Assembly (NCBI GenBank): GCA_016218405.1
Contig: JACREE010000069.1
Coordinates: forward strand, 1 to 51,789
Length of the DNA: 51,789 nucleotides
Origin: Gammaproteobacteria bacterium
Lineage (GTDB): Bacteria > Pseudomonadota > Gammaproteobacteria > HIGHO2-12-38-15
Direction: 5' to 3'
The position numbers and the translations under genes were made by a program. Positions 1-9,535 of the stretch are shown one piece after another. Within the stretch, counting starts at the first letter, position 1, and every line of letters begins with the position of its first letter. Under the pieces are notes generated by a model, which was not told the DNA's origin, made no database searches, and saw only the letters and a program-made list of their open reading frames with translations.

Positions 1-371
1 AAGCTGGGATCAACGACCAATCGAACTGTATCATTGAAAGAAAAAGGGGGAACGCAACCCACAACACAATCTGTCTTGATGGAAATTTCATTTGTGTTGG
101 CGAGTGTTAAATCTTTCTTTTTGATTTTGCCGCCTAGGTGATTGGCAAGTGCTTGATAATCCAAGCGACAGTCACCAGGCAAAACTGCCAGGATAAATGA
201 ACCATCTAGTTTGTTTTTAACGAGCATTGCTTTTGCACCTTGGTGAGGTGTGGTGCCCCGTATTTTAGCGATTTCTTCTGACTTTCCTTCTGCAGGATGA
301 GTAACGACGCGAAAATCTGCATTTGATTCGGTGAGTAGTTGTTGGATTTTATTGAAAATTTCAAGACTCAT
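1..371 (-). CDS. YbaK/EbsC-type aminoacyl-tRNA deacylase, 3' end cut by window
   Basis: The minus-strand frame opens at an ATG at 369-371 (MSLEIFNKIQQLL) and stays open to the window edge, giving about 123 residues without a stop. The order of elements is that of the YbaK/ProX editing domain: an N-terminal helix, a VVTHPAEGKSEEIAKIRG segment, then GAKAMLVKNK, in which the Lys is the expected substrate-binding residue, and later VVGCVPPFSF, the Gly-Cys-Val-Pro-Pro-Phe signature of the family. Such proteins hydrolyse mischarged tRNAs in the cytoplasm; which mischarged tRNA is used cannot be told from sequence. The C-terminus lies outside the window. Confidence 0.75.
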   Translation of the reverse strand, partial: MSLEIFNKIQQLLTESNADFRVVTHPAEGKSEEIAKIRGTTPHQGAKAMLVKNKLDGSFILAVLPGDCRLDYQALANHLGGKIKKKDLTLANTNEISIKTDCVVGCVPPFSFNDTVRLVVDPS

Positions 372-471
372 TATTTTTCCTCGCGATAGTTTGTTTTATT
401 TAATAGACAACCTGAAAGGTTATTTTGTTTTCATTTTTAAGTCAAGATAAAAAATAAACCTATTTTTTATT

Positions 472-1491
472 TTAATTATTTTCAAAAAAACAATTTACTT
501 GTTGTTCGTTTATTTCTTCAAGCGAGGGGGGTGACCAATGGGGTTGATTGTCTTTGTCAATCACAGCGGCGCGTATGCCTTCATAAAAATTTTCATTTTG
601 TAAAAAATGTTGAACGAGCGTGTATTCCATCGTTAAACAGTCATCGAGCTCAAGTTGTTTTCCTCTTGTGAGTTGTTCAAGGGTGACTTTTAAGCTTAGA
701 GGACATTTTTTAAAGAGTGTTTTTTTGGTATCTTCTGCCCAGTTAGATTGTTGTAAATCTAATTTTTCTAAAATACCTTCGACCGTTTTTTCCTGAAAGC
801 AAGTATTGATTGCTGAGTGGAGGAATGTGTTTGATGTTGAAGGTGTGTGGAAAGTGCTTAAATACGCATGAATTGCCTGATGATCGTGTGTTTTTAAAGA
901 GAATAAGCCATTTTTTAGGGTGTCGAGTGTTGCAGAGGGGACAAGATAATCGACGAGCTGCAAGGTTAGTGCTTCCGCGGCTTTTAGGCGTGCGCCCGTG
1001 AGCCCTAGGTAAAAACCACTCGCTTCGGGGCAGCGTGATAAAAAATAACTGGCGCCAATGTCAGGAAAAAATCCAATGCCTGTTTCGGGCATGGAAAAAA
1101 TATATTTTTCAGTGGCGATACGGTGATGGGCATAAACAGATAATCCTACGCCGCCACCTAAGGTAAGGCCATCGAGTAAGGCGATATAAGGTTTAGGATA
1201 ATGTTTAATAAGAGAATTTAATCGATATTCATCCTGAAAAAAATCTAATACAGTGTGATCATGGTTTTTAGCTTTTTCATAAAGGGCTTTGATGTCGCCT
1301 CCTGCGCAAAATACTTTTTCGTGTGAAGACTGAATGATGACGACGTGAATGGCGGGGTCTTGTTCCCATTTTTTTAAGTGTTGATAGAGTTCAATTACCA
1401 TCTGATGGGTGAGGGCGTTATAAGCCTGTGGGCGATTTAAAGTAATTTCACCTATGCCCTGTATTTCATTGAAAAGTATAGATTGTGTCAT
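472..1491 (-). CDS. enoyl-CoA hydratase/isomerase family, 3-hydroxyisobutyryl-CoA hydrolase-like
   Basis: This is a crotonase-fold protein of 339 residues, the size of HIBYL-CoA hydrolases and about 80 longer than plain hydratases. An oxyanion-hole segment KVFCAGGDIKALYE and a second conserved block, DGLTLGGGVGLSVYAHHRIATE, then PETGIGFFPDIGASYFLSR, match the hydrolase branch. The Gly-Gly-Gly-Val-Gly-Leu and PETxIGFFPD wording is typical of that branch. The start is ATG 1491. It overlaps the stop of the upstream transporter gene as ATGA and has AAAAGGA five bases upstream; a longer reading from 1527 is less likely. Last of a four-gene minus-strand group. Expected role is valine or branched-chain acyl-CoA breakdown, but exact substrate is inference. 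Confidence 0.8.
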   Translation of the reverse strand: MTQSILFNEIQGIGEITLNRPQAYNALTHQMVIELYQHLKKWEQDPAIHVVIIQSSHEKVFCAGGDIKALYEKAKNHDHTVLDFFQDEYRLNSLIKHYPKPYIALLDGLTLGGGVGLSVYAHHRIATEKYIFSMPETGIGFFPDIGASYFLSRCPEASGFYLGLTGARLKAAEALTLQLVDYLVPSATLDTLKNGLFSLKTHDHQAIHAYLSTFHTPSTSNTFLHSAINTCFQEKTVEGILEKLDLQQSNWAEDTKKTLFKKCPLSLKVTLEQLTRGKQLELDDCLTMEYTLVQHFLQNENFYEGIRAAVIDKDNQPHWSPPSLEEINEQQVNCFFENN

Positions 1492-2666
1492 GAACATCCT
1501 TTTAAACTGTTTTTCCATAAAAAACAAAGTAGGAGAATGAGTGCACTAGCACTGCTTAAAATAATTTCTACTGAAAGGTGGTTAATCAGCATGCTGCCGA
1601 GAATCCCAAACAAACCTATAGTAAAGGAGTATACAGCCATTTTGATGCCTGAGGGGATGTGAGGGAGTGTATCCATAGCAGCACGATTAAATGAACCGGA
1701 ACTCATGCCTCCACCTAAAGAAAAGATGATGACGCCTGTCAGTATGTAAACGAGGTGATAAGGGGAGGAGGGAAAAAGTAAACATATCACGCCACCGATC
1801 AAACGAAGCCAGCTGCTAATTAAAATGAGTTGTTTGGGGTAATATTCTAAAAGAAAGTTAACGCAGCGTGTACCTGCGATGTAACTTGTAAAAATGAGTA
1901 ATTGGCAGATACCAAAATATAAAGGACTTTTATGAGCCTCTTCAATAATCAAAAAAGCGCTTGCGCTAAGCCACGCGATGAATGCACCAAATGAGAGACA
2001 AATCATGGCGGTTGGAAACATAAAACCGGGGGTAGAATAAATTTTGAGATAATTTTTAAGGATGAGTTTTAAATTGATAGGATGAGATTTTTTAAGTGTT
2101 TCGGGTACTTTATAAAAAAGAAAAGGGAATAAAAATATGCCACTTACCCCCAATAAAATAAAAATAGATTGCCAACCCAAGATCATCAAAATGCCTGCAC
2201 CTACGAATGGGCCTATGGCGGGAGAGAGGATAGTAATGGCATCCATGTAAGAAATCGTACGGATGGCTTCTTTTGTGTTGAATGATTCATGCACGATGGC
2301 ATAGTTAGCCACGATGGCGGCAGACACAGCGCCTCCTTGTAAGAAGCGGTTGAAGATAAATAAAGCGTAAGAGTGAGTAAAGGCACAGATAAAACTAGAA
2401 ACAGTAAACACAAAACAGCTGCCTAATAAAAAAGGACGTCGCCCCCATCTATCTGCGCTAGGCCCTAAGAAAAGCTGGAGTGCGCTGCTTCCTATAAACC
2501 AAGCGGTCAAGGTAAATTGAGTTTGGATGAGTGAAAGATGTAAGCTTTTGTGTATTTGTGGTAAAGCAGGTAAATACATATCTAAAGACAGGTAAGTCAG
2601 TGCTTCAAGCCCCGCCAGTAGGAGGGCAAGTGAAAGGTGTTGTCTGGCGGTTTCTTTCTTTGTCAT
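1488..2666 (-). CDS. Bcr/CflA-type MFS drug-efflux transporter
   Basis: A 392-residue inner-membrane protein with about 12 hydrophobic segments. The first helix is followed by LDMYLPALPQI, the hallmark of the Bcr/CflA subfamily of H+-coupled drug exporters, and the loop between helices 2 and 3 carries GPSADRWGRRPFLL, the major-facilitator signature. It lies 10 bases after the enoyl-CoA hydratase gene and overlaps the following hydrolase gene by 4 bases, so the genes are probably cotranscribed. The substrate is unknown; Bcr-type members export bicyclomycin, sulfonamides or amino-acid derivatives. Its place within an acyl-CoA gene group is unusual and may be incidental. Confidence 0.85.
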   Translation of the reverse strand: MTKKETARQHLSLALLLAGLEALTYLSLDMYLPALPQIHKSLHLSLIQTQFTLTAWFIGSSALQLFLGPSADRWGRRPFLLGSCFVFTVSSFICAFTHSYALFIFNRFLQGGAVSAAIVANYAIVHESFNTKEAIRTISYMDAITILSPAIGPFVGAGILMILGWQSIFILLGVSGIFLFPFLFYKVPETLKKSHPINLKLILKNYLKIYSTPGFMFPTAMICLSFGAFIAWLSASAFLIIEEAHKSPLYFGICQLLIFTSYIAGTRCVNFLLEYYPKQLILISSWLRLIGGVICLLFPSSPYHLVYILTGVIIFSLGGGMSSGSFNRAAMDTLPHIPSGIKMAVYSFTIGLFGILGSMLINHLSVEIILSSASALILLLCFLWKNSLKGCS

Positions 2667-2676
2667 CGGTTACGGC

Positions 2677-3468
2677 CTACATACCGCTAAAAGAAGGTTT
2701 TCTTTTTTCTAAAAAAGCGTTAACCCCTTCCGTTTTATCTTGTGTGGCACAGCATAAACCAAAATAACTGGCTTCTAAATTTAATGCCTCTTCCAGCGTG
2801 AGATCGTAACCGTGATGAATCGCATCAAGAATATAACGAAGTGCCACAGGTGCTTGAGCAAGGAGTGTGTCGAGTAAAGCGTGTGCGCGTGGTAATAATG
2901 CATCAGGTGTTGTCAATTCGGACACCAGACCCCACTGCAGGGCATCTTGTGCGCTGATGCTGCGGCCAGTTAAACATAAATCCAATGCGCGCCCCTTACC
3001 AATCAAGCGCGCAAGGCGTTGTGTGCCTCCGTAACCGGGTATCACACCCAATTTAATTTCAGGTTGCCCAAATTGCGCTGAGTTAGAGGCAATGCGTAAA
3101 CTGGCTGACATAACTAATTCACAGCCACCGCCGAAGGTATACCCATTAATTGCTGCAACGGAAGGTTTGCCCAAATTTTCTAAGAGCGAAAAAACGGCTT
3201 GCCCTTGGCGCGCAAATTCAAATCCTTGTTGTGCACTGAGGCCGGCAATTTGCTTAATATCAGCGCCGGCGCAAAAGGCTTTTTCACCTGCACCCGTGAG
3301 TAAAATGGCTCTCACACTGTTATCTTGTTTGGCATTCATTAAGACGGTGTGCAAAGCCTGTAATAATTCTGCGTTCAAGGTATTTAAGCGTTCAGGTCGA
3401 TTCAAGGTGAGCGATAAAATACCTTGTGGGTTTTTTTCTACATTTAATGTGGAAGACATCGTTGTCAT
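2677..3468 (-). CDS. short-chain enoyl-CoA hydratase
   Basis: A 263-residue crotonase family protein, normal length. The oxyanion-hole stretch AFCAGADIKQIAG and the second stretch INGYTFGGGCELVMSASLRIAS are present. The two catalytic glutamates expected of hydratases are visible as Glu in GGGCELVM and Glu in FGQPEIKLGVIPGYGGTQRL. It should hydrate trans-2-enoyl-CoA to 3-hydroxyacyl-CoA in fatty-acid oxidation, in the cytoplasm. Start ATG 3468 overlaps the plsY stop as ATGA, which fixes the start and indicates translational coupling. No dehydrogenase or thiolase lies nearby, so the rest of the pathway must be encoded elsewhere. Confidence 0.88.
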   Translation of the reverse strand: MTTMSSTLNVEKNPQGILSLTLNRPERLNTLNAELLQALHTVLMNAKQDNSVRAILLTGAGEKAFCAGADIKQIAGLSAQQGFEFARQGQAVFSLLENLGKPSVAAINGYTFGGGCELVMSASLRIASNSAQFGQPEIKLGVIPGYGGTQRLARLIGKGRALDLCLTGRSISAQDALQWGLVSELTTPDALLPRAHALLDTLLAQAPVALRYILDAIHHGYDLTLEEALNLEASYFGLCCATQDKTEGVNAFLEKRKPSFSGM

Positions 3469-4049
3469 GACTTGGCTCCAATTTTGCTTTCTTTGCGGGT
3501 GATGAGACGTTCAATATTATCTTTGTGCCGATAAATTAACAGACAAGACATTAAACCAATAGGTGTGACGACGAGCGGGCGGAAAAAAAGTAAAGCCAAA
3601 AACGGTGCGCATAAAGCCACAGTGAGTGCAGCTAAAGAAGAATAATGAAAAAGTTTAGCCATGATATACCAAATGGCCAATAACATGAGTCCCAATGGCC
3701 AGGCGATAGCCAACATGACACCAAAAAAAGTGGCCACCCCCTTGCCGCCTTCAAAGCGAAAGAAGAGCGGATAACTGTGTCCAAGCATCGCAGCTAAGCC
3801 AATGAAGCCTTGCCAGGTGATAGCAAAATGAAAATGTTGCGCTAATAAAACGGGAATGAATCCTTTCAGTGCATCACCCAATAATACGACGGCCGCTGTT
3901 TTTTTGCCTGAGATGCGAAGGACATTGGTGGCCCCCGGGTTGCGTGAACCTTCTGTGCGGGGGTCAGGTAGGCGTAACAACTTACAAACGATAATGGCAC
4001 AAGACAGTGAGCCGATAAGATAAGCGAGTGGTAAAAATAAAATCTCCAT
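3465..4049 (-). CDS. plsY: acyl-phosphate:glycerol-3-phosphate acyltransferase PlsY
   Basis: This 194-residue multi-spanning membrane enzyme transfers an acyl group from acyl-phosphate to glycerol-3-phosphate, the first step of phospholipid synthesis. Conserved blocks are visible: GSRNPGATNVLR near residue 35, GDALKGFIPV, and GHSYPLFFRFEGGKGVAT near residue 100; these form the phosphate and glycerol-3-phosphate binding loops. The start has AAGGA six bases upstream. It is first in the minus-strand group and is transcribed divergently from orn across 54 bases. The acyl-ACP to acyl-phosphate partner PlsX is not in the window. Confidence 0.95.
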   Translation of the reverse strand: MEILFLPLAYLIGSLSCAIIVCKLLRLPDPRTEGSRNPGATNVLRISGKKTAAVVLLGDALKGFIPVLLAQHFHFAITWQGFIGLAAMLGHSYPLFFRFEGGKGVATFFGVMLAIAWPLGLMLLAIWYIMAKLFHYSSLAALTVALCAPFLALLFFRPLVVTPIGLMSCLLIYRHKDNIERLITRKESKIGAKS

Positions 4050-4103
4050 GAGCGTCCTTAGCTTTGATGATACAATCGTTCATTTTAATAGACGAAGGCG
4101 TTT

Positions 4104-4655
4104 ATGCAACAACCTAAAGCAGATAACTTAATTTGGTTGGACTTAGAAATGACGGGTTTGGATACACGTCGTGACTATATTATCGAAATTGCCACCATTG
4201 TCACGGATGCGCACCTCAATATTGTTGCGGAAGGTCCCGTTTTTGCCATCCGTCAACCCGATACGGTGTTAGAGCAGATGGATGAATGGAATACCCGCCA
4301 ACACAGAGGGTCGGGATTGACAGAGCGCGTGCGTGTGAGCGAAGTGACAGAGACGCAGGCTGAGCAAGCCACCTTGGATTTTTTAAAACAGCACACGCTT
4401 GTCAAAAAATCACCGATGTGTGGTAACAGCATTTGCCAAGATCGTCGTTTCTTAGCGCGCTATATGCCCGCGCTCGAACAACATTTCCACTACCGCAATC
4501 TGGACGTCAGCACATTAAAAGAATTAGCCCAGCGCTGGAAGCCCAGTATCTTAAAAGGATTTAAAAAAGACTCAAAACATTTAGCCTTAGAAGATATCCG
4601 TGATTCCATTGAAGAGTTACGCTATTACCGTACTCATTTGATAAATCTCCCTTAA
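4104..4655 (+). CDS. orn: oligoribonuclease
   Basis: This 183-residue 3'-5' exoribonuclease degrades di- to penta-ribonucleotides and is essential in many gammaproteobacteria. The DEDDh exonuclease motifs are visible: [11 protein letters not shown] at the N-terminus (Asp and Glu metal ligands), a central block ending LCQD-like in [14 protein letters not shown], and the C-terminal [18 protein letters not shown], with the catalytic His and Asp. Start ATG 4104 with AAGGCG about seven bases upstream. The gene is single and divergent from plsY; its stop overlaps the convergent ankyrin gene by 4 bases. Confidence 0.96.
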   Translation: MQQPKADNLIWLDLEMTGLDTRRDYIIEIATIVTDAHLNIVAEGPVFAIRQPDTVLEQMDEWNTRQHRGSGLTERVRVSEVTETQAEQATLDFLKQHTLVKKSPMCGNSICQDRRFLARYMPALEQHFHYRNLDVSTLKELAQRWKPSILKGFKKDSKHLALEDIRDSIEELRYYRTHLINLP

Positions 4656-6445
4656 CTCACAGAGGAGGCTGTACGCGACCGGATGTGTTCGTCTGCGTCG
4701 AGATTTTCTTCTGCTGTTGCTCGCATGGAGGCAGTCAGATCTATCGCTGGGGTGTTGGTTCGTTGCAGAACATCATCGGTGGGAGCAAGAGAAGCCATGG
4801 GTTCGAGTGTTGCTGCCAGGGAGTGTCTGTGTCGTGGGCTGGGGGAGGGAGAAGGCGACCTGGGTGTGCGAGGTGATGATGTGTGAAGCGATGATAAAGA
4901 CGGAGAGAGGATGTGGGGTGGTCTCTCAAGGGGTTGATTTAAGGCACTCTGAAGCATTTGCAGCGCCCTTTCTGATTGTGTCGGGAGAAAAGAATGTTGC
5001 CCTGTCAGCAGTAACTTCAAATTTGGACTACGCCGTGAGGCTGCATAGATGATAAGCGGCAAGAGAATGCCTCCTAACAGCAGAAGGAGGTAATTAGCTA
5101 TCGTGCGCCAAATGCGGAAAGACGGTCCAGAGGGAATGGAGGGGGGCAATAATGCTGGGTCCGGAGGGAGTGGGGAGGCAATGTTGGGTCCGGAGGACGG
5201 TAATGGCTCGAGGGGTTGAGCTGTTACGAAAGACGTGCGGCGTTCTTGGCTGAAGCATGAGTTGATGGCAGGATTTTTCAAGATAAAATCACATCGTCTT
5301 TTGAGTTCTTCGGAAGTGGTGATAGTTCGTTTTCCCCAGGCTTCCAGTTTTTCGTTGATTAGTATGGCAACGCCCATTAATAGGCGCCCTTCAGGTATGA
5401 AATTCCTCTTTATCAGGGCGAGGCTTTGTGTGTGGAGATGATGGAGTGCTGTTTTGACTGTGTCAGGTGAATCCGTGCTGGGTGTAAAGGGGGGAGATTT
5501 TTTTGCGAGAGCTTTTTGGAGAGCTTGTTCAAATAAAAAAATACTTCCTGCCAGATAAGTGCGAGAAATAATAGGCATAGAGGATTCGAGAAGGCTTTTT
5601 GCTCGAATAGTTTTTGCTCTTTCTAAGGTTTCGCTCTGTTGAGCGTAGTGCGCACAAATTAATTGATCTATTTCTCTTATATTCCCCATCCGCATTGCAT
5701 TCATCAATTGATGATCATTGAGGATGTTTGTGAAAACTGTGTTGTTGAGGATCAGTCTTTGAAGAGACGACAATGCTTCTGAAGAGAGGGCATTTAGTTC
5801 CAAAAGTTCATTAAAATAATTTATCTCGTTTTTTTGTATTGCATTTGCTATTTCCTTATTGAGTTGAGTTGTCAGCAAAGCTTGTTTTTTTTCACTTTCT
5901 GTTTGTGAGTGTCGAGCTGCGGTAAACAAAGTGTGCAAGCCATGTTTGTTGCGAAAAGTGGGGCAGGTAATCTTCCCCCCGTGGTTTAACATGTCTTGAA
6001 AGAGAGGAAGGGATGCATATTTGGCAGCCAGATACAAAGGAGTATGTCGGGCTTTATTTGGCGCATTGATGAGTTGTCGGGCTTCTTTGGTTTTAAGAAG
6101 TGTGGAGGCACATTCATCATGGCGAGCATGTATAGACAAATGTAAAGCTGTATTTCCTTGATCATCACAGGCTGTGAGCAAACTGGCCTTATCTTTTTCA
6201 TTAGCTTCGGAGAGTAAGGTATTCAAAGGGGCGAGCGCGCCTAATTCAGCAGCCAGTAAAAATAACGCGACTTGATGAGAAAATGTATTTTTGACGAGAG
6301 GATGATGAAGTAAAGTTTGATAATGAGTCTCTTCTTCTTTTTTAAATATTTCTTTCATCTCATCTAAAGATAAACCCAAAGAATGAGTTAAGGATTGAAG
6401 TGCTGTTTTAGAGAGGGCGGGATGACGTGATGTTCTAGCTTTCAT
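4652..6445 (-). CDS. ankyrin-repeat protein with one C-terminal membrane segment (effector candidate)
   Basis: A 597-residue protein with no enzymatic domain I recognise. An N-terminal ankyrin block is readable at residues about 57-185 ([21 protein letters not shown] at 97-117, then [21 protein letters not shown]). A mostly helical middle follows. A proline-rich stretch (411-440) leads to one strongly hydrophobic segment, residues about 450-470, ending YAASRR. The C-terminal 120 residues are rich in Ser and Pro ([11 protein letters not shown]). No N-terminal signal peptide is seen. Ankyrin proteins of this build are common type IV effectors in Legionellales, so delivery to the host and insertion in a host membrane is a reasonable inference only. 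It is convergent with orn, overlapping by 4 bases. Confidence 0.75.
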   Translation of the reverse strand: MKARTSRHPALSKTALQSLTHSLGLSLDEMKEIFKKEEETHYQTLLHHPLVKNTFSHQVALFLLAAELGALAPLNTLLSEANEKDKASLLTACDDQGNTALHLSIHARHDECASTLLKTKEARQLINAPNKARHTPLYLAAKYASLPLFQDMLNHGGKITCPTFRNKHGLHTLFTAARHSQTESEKKQALLTTQLNKEIANAIQKNEINYFNELLELNALSSEALSSLQRLILNNTVFTNILNDHQLMNAMRMGNIREIDQLICAHYAQQSETLERAKTIRAKSLLESSMPIISRTYLAGSIFLFEQALQKALAKKSPPFTPSTDSPDTVKTALHHLHTQSLALIKRNFIPEGRLLMGVAILINEKLEAWGKRTITTSEELKRRCDFILKNPAINSCFSQERRTSFVTAQPLEPLPSSGPNIASPLPPDPALLPPSIPSGPSFRIWRTIANYLLLLLGGILLPLIIYAASRRSPNLKLLLTGQHSFLPTQSERALQMLQSALNQPLERPPHILSPSLSSLHTSSPRTPRSPSPSPSPRHRHSLAATLEPMASLAPTDDVLQRTNTPAIDLTASMRATAEENLDADEHIRSRTASSVS

Positions 6446-6537
6446 AAAGAGTGTACCTTTTTGAGTGAGAGGTATTGTTGATGAAAATAAGGCAGTAAGG
6501 TTAATGTAAAATTAAGTGGGTTTTTGTGTTTCTGTGG

Positions 6538-6912
6538 TCACCAAGTTGCTAGTGAGTAATGTTTGTGGATGAGTTTGTCTTTCGTCATCAGTGGGGATTG
6601 AAAAACAGATGCATTGGCGACAATGAGACGATCAAAGGGATCGCGTGTCCAGGTGAATTGTTGTGCTTCTTCAATCGTACGGTAGAAATCTACGCGAGAG
6701 ACTTCGATGCCAAGATGGGCATTCAAATTTCGAACAATCTGTGCCCCCCCTACACGTAAGCGTTTAATTTCATTTAAAAAATTCAGTTCTAATTCAACCA
6801 TGGGTGAAATGTAGAGTTCATCGGATTCTAGCGTTTGTTTGGCTTGTTTGGAAAATTTATCGGTTAATCCTTCATAGAGCCAAACAAGTACATGGGTATC
6901 TAAAAAAATCAT
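6538..6912 (-). CDS. PIN-domain (VapC-like) toxin
   Basis: A 124-residue PIN-domain RNase of type II toxin-antitoxin systems. The first acidic residue of the active site is in MIFLDTHVLVWLYEG, a middle Glu in SPMVELELNFL, and the later acidic residues in TRDPFDRLIVANA, the usual order. The start ATG 6912 overlaps the antitoxin stop as ATGA, so the two are translationally coupled with the antitoxin first. The variant LDTHVLVWL with RDPFDRLIVA is the branch normally paired with Phd/YefM-type antitoxins, as here. The expected target is tRNA or rRNA; which one cannot be read from sequence. Confidence 0.88.
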   Translation of the reverse strand: MIFLDTHVLVWLYEGLTDKFSKQAKQTLESDELYISPMVELELNFLNEIKRLRVGGAQIVRNLNAHLGIEVSRVDFYRTIEEAQQFTWTRDPFDRLIVANASVFQSPLMTKDKLIHKHYSLATW

Positions 6913-7151
6913 ATTTCATCCTTGCCTTGCCAATTTTCAGACCAATTTAGGTGTATTAAATCATCTGGGTTGCCACAAATGGTGCCGGGGTGAGGTTTGA
7001 GATGGGCCAGTTTGTGGTGAGGTTTCTTTTTTTCAAGCACGATTTTAAGGTGTTGCCCTTTTCGAATGATTTCGATGGGTTTTTTTGTTGCAATAATTTC
7101 ATCTAGGACTCTGTATAAATTGGCGCGTAATTCTGTGATGGTCATTGTCAT
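6909..7151 (-). CDS. Phd/YefM-family antitoxin
   Basis: An 80-residue antitoxin that should bind the downstream PIN toxin and repress its own promoter. The N-terminal half (MTMTITELRANLYRVLDEI, then KKPIEIIRKGQHLKIVL) has the Phd/YefM DNA-binding fold pattern; the charged C-terminal part ending LNWSENWQGKDEI is the likely toxin-binding tail. I take ATG 7151 as the start because TGGAG lies six bases upstream; an ATG at 7163 has no comparable ribosome binding site and would itself contain that sequence. The coding end overlaps the toxin start by 4 bases. Confidence 0.85.
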   Translation of the reverse strand: MTMTITELRANLYRVLDEIIATKKPIEIIRKGQHLKIVLEKKKPHHKLAHLKPHPGTICGNPDDLIHLNWSENWQGKDEI

Positions 7152-7251
7152 GGGAAGCTCCATACGTACGTCTTTAGCTAATTATTGCGTACGCTTTTAT
7201 GTTTTGCAAGGGATCTACGAATGAATTATCTCAGCACGTTTGATCCATAAC

Positions 7252-7277
7252 AAAAACCCCGCTAGAGCGGGGTTTTT
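7252..7277 (-). terminator. Rho-independent terminator of groESL
   Basis: An 11-bp perfect stem (AAAAACCCCGC / GCGGGGTTTTT) around a 4-base loop, flanked by A and T runs on both sides, so it can act in both directions. It lies 30 bases past the groL stop codon. Confidence 0.93.
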
Positions 7278-7307
7278 GTTTGTGACACAAAGGGGAAAAA
7301 GGGTTGC

Positions 7308-8987
<1,680 letters not shown>

Positions 8988-8999
8988 TTAATTAGTGAA

Positions 9000-9305
9000 C
9001 TATAGAACAACTGCCATGATGTCTTCTTCACGTAACACGAGACAGTCTTTACCAGCCAATTTGATTTCGCTGCCAGAGTATTTGCCGAACAACACTTTGT
9101 CGCCGACTTTGACATCAGGTGTGCGGATGCTGCCACTTTCCAAATGCTTACCTGGACCGACTGCCATTACTTTTCCTTCAGAAGGTTTGTCGCCTGAATT
9201 TTCAGGGATGACAATACCACCTGCCGTTTTTGATTCTTTTTCCGAACGTTGAACAACAATACGATCCCCAAGAGGACGAATGTTAGCTATGTCAGACATA
9301 TTCAT
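9000..9305 (-). CDS. groS: co-chaperonin GroES
   Basis: The 101-residue lid of the GroEL chamber. The start of the fold, IRPLGDRIVVQRSEKE, the mobile-loop region KTAGGIVIPENSGDKP and the end ILREEDIMAVV-like (VLREEDIMAVVL) are all present. The start ATG 9305 has AAGGAG seven bases upstream; an internal ATG two codons on (MSDIA) is possible but lacks its own ribosome binding site. First gene of the groESL operon, with a sigma70-type promoter and an inverted repeat in its leader. Confidence 0.97.
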   Translation of the reverse strand: MNMSDIANIRPLGDRIVVQRSEKESKTAGGIVIPENSGDKPSEGKVMAVGPGKHLESGSIRTPDVKVGDKVLFGKYSGSEIKLAGKDCLVLREEDIMAVVL

Positions 9306-9344
9306 GGTTGACTCCTTTTGCTTTTTAAAATGTGTTGAGTTTTT

Positions 9345-9373
9345 TTAACTCTCCCCAATTTTTCGAGAGCTAA
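9345..9373 (-). promoter_or_regulatory. CIRCE-like inverted repeat in groESL leader
   Basis: On the minus strand TTAGCTCTC, 11 bases, then GAGAGTTAA: eight of nine arm positions pair. The arms resemble the CIRCE half-sites TTAGCACTC and GAGTGCTAA bound by HrcA, but the spacer is 11 rather than 9 and each arm has changes. It starts at the last base of the -10 box, where CIRCE normally sits. It is either a degenerate HrcA operator or another leader structure. Confidence 0.4.
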
Positions 9374-9400
9374 TGATAGTCCAGCTGCCCTAGGTGTCAA
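9373..9400 (-). promoter_or_regulatory. sigma70-type promoter of groESL
   Basis: Read on the minus strand, TTGACA (9395-9400) and TATCAT (9373-9378) are separated by 16 bases. The -10 box ends immediately before a 9-11-9 inverted repeat. I do not see a sigma32-type -10 (CCCCAT family) at a fitting distance here. Confidence 0.7.
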
Positions 9401-9535
9401 GGTAAAGCTGGGGGTGAGGTAGATTTGGGGATGAGCTTAGAATTTTCAAGGGGTGTGGGGAGATTTCTTTGGGGTAGATTCTATCAAGAAGATGCAGGAT
9501 ACTTGGGGGGTTTATCGTTTATTGAGGGAAAGGGT

